Origin: CAVRUD01 sp963849635
Lineage (GTDB): Bacteria; Chloroflexota; Chloroflexia; Thermomicrobiales; UBA6265
Assembly (NCBI GenBank): GCA_963849635.1
Contig: CAWKIA010000021.1
Coordinates: 1 to 64,000 of the forward strand
DNA length: 64,000 nucleotides
Direction: 5' to 3'
Numbering within the stretch: position 1 is the stretch's first letter; each line of letters begins with the position of its first letter. A model generated the notes under the pieces. It saw only the letters and a program-made list of their open reading frames with translations. It was not told where the DNA came from and did not search any database. The translations under genes were made by a program, and so were the position numbers. Below, piece by piece: positions 26,599-35,982 of the stretch.

Positions 26599-26939
26599 CG
26601 TCACGTGCCGCGCCCTCCGCTGCCTGTACATCTCGACGATGGTCGTGGGACAACCGGCAACCGGACCCTCCATTCGCTGGTATCGCCGTAGAGCCAGCTC
26701 ACGTGGGGCAGGTCCGCCCCGTGATCGCCGGTCGTTCCGCTTCTCATTCCCTGAGACGAATGGCCGGAAGATAGTGCCCGCGTTCCCTCCTGTCAATCAG
26801 GAACGGAATGACGGCCCATCTCCGCGCGGCGGTCTGGCATTTCCGACCACTTCACTTGTGCGCGCCATACAATTCCCGGCTGTGGTCGAGCGATTGCCTC
26901 GACCTTCGTGGCACTGGCCGGACTAGCAGGGATCGCCGC
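26599..26939. other. intergenic region without a supported gene
   Basis: 341 bases between divergent genes, the cytochrome c gene and the 163-residue unknown gene. It must contain both promoters, but I see no clear core promoter or repeat. Confidence 0.4.
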
Positions 26940-27431
26940 ATGGCGGGACACGGTTTTTCTATCTTGCTCGCCCCCCTCTGGCAGGAGTGGGATGAGCGCG
27001 TCTTTCGCATGGTGGAGGGAATCCACCGTCGCTTGCCCAGGTCCATCCCGCAGGTGACGCTGCACGGCCGCCCACTGGATCCGACCGACGAAGGCTTTGG
27101 CGCCCAGTATCAGCTCACGATGAACGGCGCTCTCTCCGGTGGCCGGCACTCTGCGGCGTATTATGTCATTCAGATCCGGCCGTTGCGGCAGGCGCCTCCC
27201 CCGGCGCGGCGCGGTCCAGACGCGGTTGCGCGCCTGATCTGGCGGGTCGACACCCTCAAGGTGCTCCAGCCGGTTCACCCAAACGCGCAGGTCGAGCAGT
27301 TTGACCAGGAGTCGTTCGAGATTCCGGTGGCGGAGCAGCCTGAGTTCGAACGGCTCTTCGGCGAAACCCTGTACGAAGCCGCGAAGGCGTTCTTCAGGGA
27401 GATGCTCGCCAGCATCCAGCCGTCCGACTGA
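26940..27431 (+). CDS. hypothetical protein
   Basis: 163 residues from the ATG at 26940, which has AGGGA eight bases upstream. The protein has no membrane segment or signal. It contains FSILLAPLWQEWDERVFRMV, YQLTMNGALSGGRHSAAYYV and a C-terminal helix FERLFGETLYEAAKAFFREML. I do not recognise a family. Third positions are G/C-rich across the frame, which supports coding. The YdeI-like gene follows 74 bases later. Confidence 0.6.
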   Translation: MAGHGFSILLAPLWQEWDERVFRMVEGIHRRLPRSIPQVTLHGRPLDPTDEGFGAQYQLTMNGALSGGRHSAAYYVIQIRPLRQAPPPARRGPDAVARLIWRVDTLKVLQPVHPNAQVEQFDQESFEIPVAEQPEFERLFGETLYEAAKAFFREMLASIQPSD

Positions 27432-27505
27432 TAGCGGGCTCGGCCAGGACGTTCTACCACGTGCGTCCGGGTTCAATTGCGAGGATAGGGGAGGCACAGA
27501 GCGCG

Positions 27506-28093
27506 ATGCCGGTCAAGAAGGAGTACGCCCAGGTGCACCCGCTCACGCGGGAGGAGTGGCGCGCCTGGCTGGACACGAACCATGGCAGCCAGTCCGGCGT
27601 CTGGCTCATCTCCTACAAGGCCAGCACCGGAAAGGGCCGCATCACCTGGGACGAGATCGTTGATGAGGCCATCTGCTTTGGCTGGATCGACAGCGTCCAG
27701 CGCACGATCGACGCCGAACGAACGATGCAGCTCATCACGCCGAGGAAGACCGGCAGCCCCTGGTCGGCCCTGAACAAGCGCCGGATCGAGCGCCTCGAAG
27801 CGGAAGGCAGGCTGGCGCCCGCCGGAATCGCCAAGATCGAAGCGGCCAAGCGCGATGGTTCCTGGACCGCCGCCGACGCCGTCGAGGCTCTGACGGTGCC
27901 GCCCGATCTGGCTGCCGCTCTGGCGGCGGACCCCGTGGCGGAAGCAAATTTCGCCACATTCTCGCCATCTGTCAGGAAGGGCCTGCTCTGGTGGATCCAC
28001 AGCGCCAAGCGGGCCGAAACGCGCAATAAACGCATCGAGACGGTGGTCACCTCCGCTGCGCAGAAGATCAATCCGCTGGCATCGAAGGATTAG
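27506..28093 (+). CDS. YdeI/OmdA-family protein
   Basis: 195 residues. The start LTREEWRAWLDTNHGSQSGV, the ITWDEIVDEAICFGWIDSVQ segment and the C-terminal YdeI helices (FATFSPSVRKGLLWWIHSAK, AETRNKRIETVV) match YdeI/OmpD-associated (bacteriocin-protection-like) proteins. GGGGAGG precedes the ATG at 27506. The family's biochemistry is not well known. It converges on the channel-like gene across a short perfect hairpin. Confidence 0.83.
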   Translation: MPVKKEYAQVHPLTREEWRAWLDTNHGSQSGVWLISYKASTGKGRITWDEIVDEAICFGWIDSVQRTIDAERTMQLITPRKTGSPWSALNKRRIERLEAEGRLAPAGIAKIEAAKRDGSWTAADAVEALTVPPDLAAALAADPVAEANFATFSPSVRKGLLWWIHSAKRAETRNKRIETVVTSAAQKINPLASKD

Positions 28094-28120
28094 GGCTCGT
28101 AAGTAGCCCGGTATTGACGT

Positions 28121-28147
28121 GTAGGGGCGCGATAAATCGCGCCCCCA
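28121..28147. terminator. perfect hairpin between convergent genes
   Basis: GGGGCGCGAT and ATCGCGCCCC pair perfectly around a 2-base core (28124-28145), flanked by GTA and CAC. Its GTAGGGGC start resembles the ends of the MITE-like family. It may terminate transcription from both sides. Confidence 0.55.
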
Positions 28148-28178
28148 CGCCATCCATCTGCTGAACCTAGATACGCAC

Positions 28179-29354
28179 CTACCAGGGGTGCAGACTGATT
28201 GCCGTCACGATGAGAAGCATTCCAGTCACTAGTGGCCAGTAGAAGAGCTTGGCGAGGTGGTTGTCCCGGTAATGCAGCCGCCGCCCAACCTCCCGCGACC
28301 CCAGCAGGGCCACATTCACCGCGACCAGGAAGATCGCGACGTAGCCGAGCATCACGACCTCCTCCAGGTAGGCAAGTTGCCCGGCCGGGACGACATTGCG
28401 GATCTGGCTGTGGGCCAGCAGGGCAACGAAGAGCAGCGCGGCGCAGAACCCGAGTGATGCGTCGGTATTGAAACCGCTCCGCTGGAGCTTCGTCCCGTCT
28501 GAAGAGGTCAAGCTGAGGCAGACGAAGAGCAACAAAAAGACGACCGCCGTGGGGATGATGTCGTTCGCAAGAGGACCAAGGAGCGAGCGGCTGAGGCCGA
28601 CATTGAAATAGAGCTCCGGCCCGCCCAAGTTACTCGTGCCCGGGGCGAAGCCCAGGGACGTGTTGTACTGATGGGTCGCGTAGCTGAAGCCGGCGTATTC
28701 AGGCTTCCAGCCCACGTAAACAAGCGAATCATCGATTCCTGGCAGATCCTCAGGTTTGAGGGTCGAGTATGAGGCGAAATCTGGCACCAGCACGACGTTT
28801 CGGTCGTGGTCTGGATGCCAGAGTCGCAACCAGACCGTGTGCCGGTCGAACGGGTAGTTTTCGTAGTCGAACCGCTGGCGAAGTGTGGCGTAGTAGTACC
28901 AGGTGACAACAACAACGCCGTTCTCGTCGCGGCGGCTGACCTCGCTCGCCTGGTACGCCTCCTCGATGGCCTCCGGCAGGACGAAGCCACGGGTGATGTC
29001 GGCCGGGACACCGGCGTCGTACTTTTGCCAGACGAACCCAGAGACCACGATGTTATTGGCGGTGGTGAAATCGAGCGACTAAATAAAGACGCCGGTCGGG
29101 ATGCGCAGCACCGGGTCGTCAGACCCGGCAACGCCTGGCAAGGGATGCTCCGCCAGGTAGGCATCGAGGTCGGCGGGGCTGTCCAGGGCCGTTCCTGGTC
29201 GCTGCTGCTCGGTCGATTCCGTCGCCGCGAGGTACCAGACCACGGCGAGACCGGCCAGAAGGACCGCCGACACGAGTGCCGAGATCCACCAGCTCCGGCT
29301 CACCAAGGCGCCCAGCGAAATACGGTTCCCTCGCACTGACGATGGTTCGTCCAC
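28179..29354 (-). pseudogene. Cys-loop-channel-like membrane protein interrupted by one in-frame TAG
   Basis: An N-terminal membrane anchor (WWISALVSAVLLAGLAVVWYL) is followed by an extracellular beta-rich part with FDYENYPFDRHTVWLRLW, like the FPFD signature of pentameric ligand-gated channels. Four C-terminal helices follow (IIPTAVVFLLLFVCLSL, FCAALLFVALLAHS, VVMLGYVAIFLVAVNVALL, FYWPLVTGMLLIVTAISL). The start is a GTG at 29354. The frame is open except for a TAG at 29079, between PTGVFI and SLDFTTANNIVVSG. A CAG (Gln) fits the context, so one C-to-T change separates this from an intact 391-codon gene. It may be a recent null allele, a base error or a readthrough site. Confidence 0.72.
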
Positions 29355-29508
29355 GCCTTCCCCAGGGAACGTCTTCGAAAGCCGTCATTGTTGCTACACG
29401 GTAGCGCCGATGCTACCACGCGCAAAGTACGGGAGGTGATGACCCAATCGGGCCATCACGCTGGACGCTCGTTCAACCTGGATGGTGGCTGATGCGAGTC
29501 CGGAACGC

Positions 29509-31147
29509 TCAGCGAACCTCTTGCAGATAGCCGTGGACCGCCTGGACCACGACCGAGCCTTCGCCGACCGCGGAGGCAACCCGTTTCACCGAGCCTGAGC
29601 GGACGTCGCCGACAGCGAAGACGCCGGGCAGACTGGTCTGGTATGGCGAGAGAGCACCGGGGGTGAATCCGGTCTTGACGAAGCCGTGCTCGTCGAGATC
29701 GACCGATCCTCGCAGCCACGAGGTGCAAGGGTCGGCCCCGATCATCACGAAGACGGCCCGAGCGCAGATCTCGGTCCGCTCGCCCTGGCGGTTCCCGATC
29801 TCGATCCCGCTGAGGACTCCGTCGCCGTGTAGTTCTTGGACCGAGGTGCCGAAATGGAGGCTGACGTTCGGGGCTGACTCCAGCCGAGTGATCAGGTAGT
29901 GCGACATGCTGGCGGCCAGCGCCGGTCCCCGGCACAGCAGGTGGACCCGCCGCGCCGTCCCCGAGAGAAACATCGCCGCCTGCCCGGCCGAGTTGCCTGC
30001 GCCGACGACCACGACCTCCTTGTCGTCGCAGAACCGAGCTTCCATCTCAGTCGCCGCGTAGAAGATCCCCCCGACCCTTCGAATTCTTCCTGGCGGGGCA
30101 GGTCCAGGCGGCGATAGCGCGCTCCGGTGGCGATGATCACGCTGTGGCCTCGGAAGCGCGAGCCGTCATGCAAACCGATTGTGTAGCAGCCGTCCTCGTA
30201 TTCGAGGGAGACCGCATGGCGAGGCACCGTGATCCGCGCCCCAAACTTGATCGCCTGGACCTCGGCCAGGAAGGCAAGATCGCCGCCAGAGATCCCGGTC
30301 GGAAACCCCAGGTAGTTCTCGATCCGCGATGAGGTGCCCGCCTGCCCGCCGATGGCGACGTCGTCGACCGCGATCGTCGAGAGGCCCTCCGAGGCGGCAT
30401 AGACGGCGGCCGACAACCCAGCCGGCCCGGTGCCGACGACGATGACGTCGGCAGGGGCTTCCTGCTTGACGACCAGATCCAGCCCCAGCGCCTGGGCCAG
30501 CTCGAATGGAGTGGGATCATCCAGCACCTGATGCCCACGAATGACGGCCCGGGGGATGGTGGTGTCGCTGTAATCGTGATCGCCGAGCAGGGCGTGGGCG
30601 GCGGGATCGGAGATATCGAGCCACCGATACGGGATCCTGTTTCGGTTGGCGAACTCCTTCATCCGGAGACCGTTGTGCCGGACACTGTTGCCGATGAAGG
30701 TCAGGGTCGCCGCCGCCACGCGCATCAGCACCTGACGTCGGGCGGCGAAAGCCATCACCAGCAAGTCGCTGATCTCGGGGATGGTGCGGATCGCCTCCCG
30801 CACCTTCGCCGCCGGAATGAGAAGCGCCTCGCCCGCTTCTCGCACCTCGCAAGCGACGAAAACCGTCTGTCCGGTCAGCAGTCCAAGCTCGGCAACAAAC
30901 TCGTTGGGACCACTCTCTCTGAGGACGCGGTCTTCGCCGGTCCGGTCGATGATCCTCACCCCGCCCGAGAGGATCACGATCATGTCGTACGAAGTGTCGC
31001 CGACCTCGAACAGCATGTCTCCGACCTGGATCTGCCGCACCCGACCGAACGGGCGCAGGAGGTCGATCTGGGCATCGGTCAGTGCCGGGAACGCCTGCCG
31101 CCGGATTTTTCTTCGATGAAGTTCATCGTTGATTCGTTGGTATGCAC
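29509..31147 (-). CDS. cNMP-binding, thioredoxin-reductase-like FAD/NAD(P) oxidoreductase (two frameshifts)
   Basis: A cyclic-nucleotide-binding-like domain (VGDMLFEVGDTSYDMIVILSGGV) is fused to a pyridine-nucleotide-disulfide oxidoreductase fold. FAD binds at DVIVVGTGPAGLSAAVYAAS, IGGQAGTSSRIENYLGFPTG follows, NAD(P) binds at EVVVVGAGNSAGQAAMFLSG, and PGVFAVGDVRSGSVKRVASA is C-terminal. Where TrxB has CATC this protein has AATE, so it lacks the redox cysteines. Two one-base gaps are needed: in the A-run near 31108 (so EEKIRRQAFPALTDAQ follows) and in the G-run near 30075 (so GIFYAATEMEARFC follows). GTG start at 31147 has GGGGG upstream. Likely cytoplasmic. Confidence 0.87.
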
Positions 31148-31685
31148 GGCGTCCCCCAGAGATGTCGCCGACGCTAACCTAATGGAGCGTTCGGGTCGGA
31201 TGGCGGACCGGACGAACGCGGAGCAGGAGCCTGTCCGCTGCGGGCAGAGTAGACCAGCCGCGAGGTCGCGCCCACCCGCCGAACGGATAGGTCTTTAGGT
31301 TTTCCAGTTCGCCCGTCCGTTCACCCCACGCGCTTCTGGAGTAGCCTTTTTTTCATAAGGTTCCGTGTCTAAGGGGGTTGCACAATCGGGCAATGGGGGC
31401 GATAGTCGTAGACTGTACCCAGATTCGGTGACACACCGACAAGGGGAGTGGGAGAAAACACCGGCTTCGATTTAGGTCAATGCCGCCTATCGCCGTCTCC
31501 CGAACGGCAATAGGTCGCGTACGAACGATGGATTGCGCGTTAGGGAAGTGGAGGTGGCACGAACCAATCTGCGTATAACCGCCGTGTCCTGCGAGAAGTC
31601 GCATCAGCACGCCAGTCATGGATCCGTTCCGGTTCCCGCAATGCCGGGGCACGATCCAGCCAAACTTGCGTAGAGGAGACCCCGC
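31148..31685. other. 538-base intergenic region
   Basis: Lower-GC stretch between the oxidoreductase (minus) and excalibur (plus) genes, including a TTTTTTT run near 31346. No open frame here shows coding-like third positions over a useful length, and I see no RNA structure I can name. It must carry the two divergent promoters. Confidence 0.45.
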
Positions 31686-32174
31686 ATGCCCCGCGTTGCG
31701 TCCATCGTGCTTGCCATTGTCGCGATTGCCGCCAGCCTGCTCATCGGCGCGGCCAACGTCGTCGCCCAGGACGAAGAGCTGCTCGACTGCGAAGACTTCG
31801 CCAGCCAGGCGGATGCTCAGGCCGCCTACCGGGAGGACCCCTCCGACCCGGCCGACAACGACGCCGACGATGACGGCATCGCCTGCGAGCTATACGACGG
31901 GTTCGAAGACCCGACCACTGACCTCGAGTCGATCACCGGCCAGACCGATGCCACCGCCGTCCCCGATGAGGACGACGCGGACGAGGAGGATGCGGCAGAA
32001 CCGACCGCCACGCCCGACGCGGTCGGTTCTGCCGGCGACCTCCCGACCTCCGGCACCGGCTCCGCCCTCGCATCTAGCGTCGGCGGCGGCAACATGACGC
32101 TGCTGATCGGCCTCCTGGCGGCGGCGGCGGTGTTTGGTGGGATGGCGCTGCGTGGGGTACGGAATAAGGCGTAG
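31686..32174 (+). CDS. surface-anchored excalibur-domain protein
   Basis: 162 residues. A Sec signal (IVLAIVAIAASLLIGAANVVAQ) precedes an excalibur calcium-binding motif, LLDCEDFASQADAQAAY followed by DPADNDADDDGIACE. An acidic Asp/Glu/Thr-rich spacer leads to LPTSGTG, a membrane helix (MTLLIGLLAAAAVFGGMAL) and the basic tail RGVRNKA. LPTSG resembles a sortase-type anchor signal but is not the canonical LPxTG; a sortase is not seen in this window. GGAG lies upstream of the ATG. Probably displayed at the cell surface. Confidence 0.82.
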   Translation: MPRVASIVLAIVAIAASLLIGAANVVAQDEELLDCEDFASQADAQAAYREDPSDPADNDADDDGIACELYDGFEDPTTDLESITGQTDATAVPDEDDADEEDAAEPTATPDAVGSAGDLPTSGTGSALASSVGGGNMTLLIGLLAAAAVFGGMALRGVRNKA

Positions 32175-32180
32175 GGAAAG

Positions 32181-32262
32181 CACCTCACCCCCTACCCCCT
32201 CTCCTCTGCGGAGGAGAGGGGCGTCAGGCGGCGCCGATACCTCACCGAATACCCGTCTCAGC
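32181..32262. repeat. C-rich hairpin repeat
   Basis: CACCTCACCCCCTACCCCCT leads into the CCTCTCC/GGAGAGG hairpin and then GGGGCGTCAGGCGGCGCCG. The same order is at 59766 and, inverted, near 63000. It lies between the convergent excalibur and Gfo/Idh/MocA genes. Confidence 0.65.
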
Positions 32263-32272
32263 GTCTACGAGT

Positions 32273-33415
32273 CTATGAACCCGCGAGCGGCCAGCGGGTG
32301 CCGCTGGTGTCGACCCAGCGGCCCTGGCGGCTCGAGCGGTGGACGCCGTCGAGGACTTCCTGGACTTTGGCGCCGTCGTTGAAGGACGGAGTGGCCTGGG
32401 TGCCTTCGCGAATCGCCCTGATCCAGGCGCGGTGCAGGCCGATCGTCGGCGGGATGAGCGGGTGGCCAAAGTCGGGCAGGTCGTCGTCAGGGTAGACGGG
32501 GATGTCCTGCTCTTGCAGGGCGCCCTCGCCCCAGCGGGCGCCGTAGAGGGCGTCGTCGCCATGGGCCATCAGCATGCCGGCCGAGCCGGAGAGGATGATC
32601 TCCTCGCCAGTGTCGACTGGGGCGGTCGCACAGACGTGAACGGTGGCCAGGGCGCCGTTGGCGAAGCGCAGCACGAAGGCAAAATTGTCATCGGCATCGA
32701 CTTTGGCCATGATGCTGGAGTCCGGCATCCGGCGGCGTACGACCATGGTCGCGGTCGCCCCGGCGACGCCCTTGATCTCGCCGAACCACCAGCGTAGGGC
32801 GTCAATGTGGTGCGATCCGGTCGCGCCTAGCATCCCGCCCGCCTTGTCGTCTTCCATCAGCCAGGAGAAGGGCCGGCCGTAGGGATCGGCCAGGCTCGAA
32901 CGAAAGACGGTCAGGGTGGCGCTTTGCGGCTCGCCCAGAAACCCCTGGTCGATCAGCTCTTTGATCCGGCGGCGGATCGGCAGGAAGCGAAACTCATGGT
33001 GGACCATCGCCGCCACGCCGACCTGCTCGGCCATCTTGGTCATGTCGCGCGCTTCGGCGACGGAGCGAGCCATCGGCTTCTCGCAGAGGACGTGCTTGCC
33101 GGCTTCGAGGGCAGCCAGGACCATCTGGTAGTGGAGGAAGGGCGGGGAGGCGACGACGACGGCATCGACCTCGGGATCGTCGATCACGTCGCGGTAGTCG
33201 CTGACGGCTTTGAGGATCCGATGCTCGGCGGCGACCGCGGCGGCGCGCTCCTGGCGTCTCGACCAGACCGAGACGACCTCGGTATCCGGCAGGTAAGCCA
33301 GGGATGGCAGGTGGACGGCGGCGCCGACGCCGGTGCCGATCACCCCGACCCGGATGGGCCGGTCCTCGATCCGGATCGCCTCTGCCCCGATGCCCCCGCT
33401 GCGCGTAACGACCAT
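32273..33415 (-). CDS. Gfo/Idh/MocA-family NAD(P)-dependent oxidoreductase
   Basis: 380 residues from the ATG at 33415. The Rossmann start is IRVGVIGTGVGAAVHLPSLAYL, followed by VDAVVVASPPFLHYQMVLAALEAGKHVLCEKPMA, which carries the family EKP lysine. The C-terminal alpha/beta domain has MLGATGSHHIDALRWWFGE, with the expected catalytic His in the GSHxxD segment. Members oxidise sugars, inositols or related polyols; the substrate cannot be told. It is not next to sugar transport genes. Confidence 0.87.
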   Translation of the reverse strand: MVVTRSGGIGAEAIRIEDRPIRVGVIGTGVGAAVHLPSLAYLPDTEVVSVWSRRQERAAAVAAEHRILKAVSDYRDVIDDPEVDAVVVASPPFLHYQMVLAALEAGKHVLCEKPMARSVAEARDMTKMAEQVGVAAMVHHEFRFLPIRRRIKELIDQGFLGEPQSATLTVFRSSLADPYGRPFSWLMEDDKAGGMLGATGSHHIDALRWWFGEIKGVAGATATMVVRRRMPDSSIMAKVDADDNFAFVLRFANGALATVHVCATAPVDTGEEIILSGSAGMLMAHGDDALYGARWGEGALQEQDIPVYPDDDLPDFGHPLIPPTIGLHRAWIRAIREGTQATPSFNDGAKVQEVLDGVHRSSRQGRWVDTSGTRWPLAGS

Positions 33416-33647
33416 CCGCTTATCCTGCTGCCCTGCTTCGCCCTGCGTCCGGGAGCACCCAGTCGCCACGCTCGTCTGCCAATACCATCATGGCAAGCGC
33501 GCGAAATCTCGCGGCTCACAAGCGAATGATGCTACCACAGCCCCCTTACCGTCCCTATGCATCACGTTGTCGTGTGCGACCATTGGCGCGTTGCGGGGGA
33601 CGACGGGGCGACAACATGAGGTTGCGGCGTGCCTGCCACCCAACCCT

Positions 33648-33768
33648 CGTAGGGGCGGATCTCCGTGTCCGCCCTGCCACCCACCGACCAATTCCCGGTT
33701 GGAGACGCCATTCCCGATCTGAGACGACGCGGCTGGTTACCGGGCGGGCACGGAGATCCGCCCCTACG
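33648..33768. repeat. MITE-like inverted-repeat element, GTAGGGGC family, copy 2
   Basis: 121 bases with ends CGTAGGGGCGGATCTCCGTG and CACGGAGATCCGCCCCTACG, an exact 20-base inverted pair. The interior (GCCACCCACCGACC, ACGCCATTCCC, ACGCGGCTGGTTACCGGGCG) matches the copy at 51635 closely. It occupies the 410-base gap between the dehydrogenase and PduO genes. Confidence 0.78.
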
Positions 33769-33825
33769 TCAAGTCAAGAACCATCTGCCGAACGCCTGAT
33801 TCCTGATGCCTGAAAGGACCCGCCG

Positions 33826-34380
33826 ATGCCCTCCGTTTCCCGCCTCTACACCGGTCTCGGTGATGCAGGCAGTACCGATCTCCTGGGCGGCCGCGTCGCT
33901 AAGGACGACCCAAGGATTGAGGCGCTTGGTGCCCTCGACGAAGCCACCTCCGCCGCCGGGCTGGGGCGAGCGCTGGCCCACTCCGAACGCACCAAGACGC
34001 TGATCGAGGAGGTCCAACGGGACCTGTACCGGATCATGGCCGAGTTGGCGTTCACCGCCGAGGTGCGCCCAGCCGGGTATGCCCTGGCCGAAGAGCGCGT
34101 GACCTGGCTGGAGGCCGTCACCGACGAGGTCACGGCCGGGCTCAACCTGCCGCCCAACTTCATCTTACCGGGCGATACGGTCCCCGGCGCGGCCCTTGAC
34201 GTGGCCCGGACGGTGGCGCGGCGGGCGGAGCGGGAGGTGGTCCGCCTACGCAACGAGGGGCACGCCGGTAACGAGCAGATTTTGCGCTATCTGAATCGCC
34301 TGTCGTCGTTGCTCTTCGCCCTCGCCCGGCATGAAGATCACGAAGCGGGTGTCACGCCCCTGGCCGCGAAGGTCCGGTAA
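33826..34380 (+). CDS. PduO-type cob(I)alamin adenosyltransferase
   Basis: 184 residues. Transfers the adenosyl group of ATP to cob(I)alamin to make coenzyme B12. The N-terminal ATP-binding motif YTGLGDAGSTDLLGGRVAKD is present, followed by RIEALGALDEATSAAGL and the C-terminal cobalamin/active-site helices with RYLNRLSSLLFALARHED. Length is typical of the family. No other cobalamin gene or riboswitch is seen nearby; the gene is followed 126 bases later by mnmA. Confidence 0.92.
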   Translation: MPSVSRLYTGLGDAGSTDLLGGRVAKDDPRIEALGALDEATSAAGLGRALAHSERTKTLIEEVQRDLYRIMAELAFTAEVRPAGYALAEERVTWLEAVTDEVTAGLNLPPNFILPGDTVPGAALDVARTVARRAEREVVRLRNEGHAGNEQILRYLNRLSSLLFALARHEDHEAGVTPLAAKVR

Positions 34381-34506
34381 AGCGCGGCTGCTATACTTCG
34401 CGGCTGTCTGACCGGCTTGGCAGGAATGCTTGGTTCTCAGCGATCGATCCATTCCAGCCCCACCGCCATTGCGTCCCGCCGTCGTTCTTCCCCTCGAGAT
34501 GCCCAG

Positions 34507-35814
34507 ATGGTTCAGTTCGCGCCGTTGCCCGGCGATACCGTCCTGTTCGATGAGACGGAGGCAGCACCGGCGCCCGAGATCGCGGCGTTGCTCTCACCTG
34601 ACAAGATCGGCCCCACGGACGGCGCCGGCAAGACCGTCGTCGTCGCGATGAGTGGCGGCGTCGATAGCGCCGTCACGGCCTTGATCATGCGCGAGCGCGG
34701 ATACCGCGTGGTCGGGATGAACCTGCGGCTCTACTCGCCGGACGATCCCGTCCAGGTCTCCAACCCGTGCTGTGGCATCCCCGCAATGGACGATGCCCGG
34801 GCAACCTGCTCACTGCTCGGGATTCCGTTCTACGCCGTCAACATGGAGTCGGAGTTCAGCGAGGCCGTCGTCGACCGGTTTGTGAATGAATACGCGGCCG
34901 GCCGCACGCCCAATCCCTGCCTGGAGTGCAACCGCCACGTCAAGTTTCGCCATCTGGTCCACCGGGCAAAGCTGCTCGGCGCTGACTGCCTGGCGACCGG
35001 GCACTACGCCCGGATCGTCCAGAGTGACCCTGCGAACGGAGAGCCGCATCGCCTCTACCGGGCGCTCGATCGGCGCAAGGATCAGAGCTATGTCCTGCAC
35101 ACGATGACCCAGGAGCAGCTGGCCTACGTCCGCTTTCCCCTCGGCAACCTGACCAAGCCGGAGGTTCGCGTCCTGGCCCGCCACTTCGGCCTGCCGGTGG
35201 CGGACAAGGAAGAGAGCCAGGAGATCTGCTTCGTGGGCGGGGCGGGCAAGGGCGCCTACGCCGAGTTCGTGGCGAAGCGCCGCCCGGATGTCACCCAGCC
35301 CGGCGAAATCGTCGATGGGGCAGGGGCGGTCCTGGGCGAGCATCGCGGCCTTGTCCATCACACCGTCGGCCAGCGCCGTGGCCTCGGCATCGCCGCCGGG
35401 GCGCCGCTCTTCGTCGTCGGGCTGGACACGAGCGCGAACCGCCTCGTGGTCGGCTCGCGCGAGGACGCCGGCGCGCACGAGATCGACGCCGACACCGTTA
35501 CCTTGACTGACGGCATCTGGCCGACCGCGCCGGTGCCGGTCGAGGCAGTCGTGCGCTATCGCGGCAAGTCTCATCCGGCCGATCTGCTCCCAGGGCCAAT
35601 CGGGAGCGGCGAAGCCCGGATTGCCTTCACCGGCGAGCGGCCGATCGCCGCGCCGGGCCAGGCGGTCGTCTTCTACCGCGGAGATGAGGTGCTGGGCGGG
35701 GGGACGATTCAGCAGATCCGCCGATCGGGATCAGGGCGCCGCGATGTTGCTCCGTCCTTGCCTGTCATCCCGAGCTTGTCGAGGGATCTCGATGGAGACG
35801 GCGCTCCACATTAG
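34507..35814 (+). CDS. mnmA: tRNA-specific 2-thiouridylase MnmA, tail extended by a repeat
   Basis: Makes the 2-thio group of wobble uridine 34 in tRNA Lys, Glu and Gln. The PP-loop is VVVAMSGGVDSAV, the first catalytic Cys is in NPCLECNRHVKF, the second in EESQEICFVGG, and HTVGQRRGLGI and the C-terminal beta-barrel follow. The conserved protein ends about GGGTIQQIRR (35730). The last ~27 residues (LPVIPSLSRDLDGDG region) are encoded by an inverted-repeat element starting at 35761, so the original stop has been lost. The chosen ATG at 34507 is one of several; the first 35 residues are not conserved-looking. Confidence 0.92.
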   Translation: MVQFAPLPGDTVLFDETEAAPAPEIAALLSPDKIGPTDGAGKTVVVAMSGGVDSAVTALIMRERGYRVVGMNLRLYSPDDPVQVSNPCCGIPAMDDARATCSLLGIPFYAVNMESEFSEAVVDRFVNEYAAGRTPNPCLECNRHVKFRHLVHRAKLLGADCLATGHYARIVQSDPANGEPHRLYRALDRRKDQSYVLHTMTQEQLAYVRFPLGNLTKPEVRVLARHFGLPVADKEESQEICFVGGAGKGAYAEFVAKRRPDVTQPGEIVDGAGAVLGEHRGLVHHTVGQRRGLGIAAGAPLFVVGLDTSANRLVVGSREDAGAHEIDADTVTLTDGIWPTAPVPVEAVVRYRGKSHPADLLPGPIGSGEARIAFTGERPIAAPGQAVVFYRGDEVLGGGTIQQIRRSGSGRRDVAPSLPVIPSLSRDLDGDGAPH

Positions 35815-35912
35815 CCGCCGCCTGCGCGAAGGCGGCATCGTGTTCTCGAACGCCGGGACCACGTCGCAACTCCGAGCCCTTCGAGATCCCTCGGCAAGCT
35901 CGGGATGACAGG
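35761..35912. repeat. inverted-repeat element, CATCCCGAGC family, copy 1
   Basis: Ends are CCTGTCATCCCGAGCTTG and CAAGCTCGGGATGACAGG, exact complements, followed inward by TCGAGGGATCTCGA against TCGAGATCCCTCGG. About 150 bases. It overlaps the 3' end of mnmA by 54 bases. A second copy is at 44815. Confidence 0.8.
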
Positions 35913-35982
35913 TACAAACGGGGCGATATCGATACTCACCTAACGCCTGACGCTCTACGAATCTGTTTGGAGGTACCACTAC

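Noticed and set aside
31100..31112. Programmed slippage at the AAAAA run in the cNMP oxidoreductase gene
   Set aside because: A short A-run without a downstream structure or a slippery heptamer; with a second indel in a G-run of the same gene, sequence error is the simpler reading.
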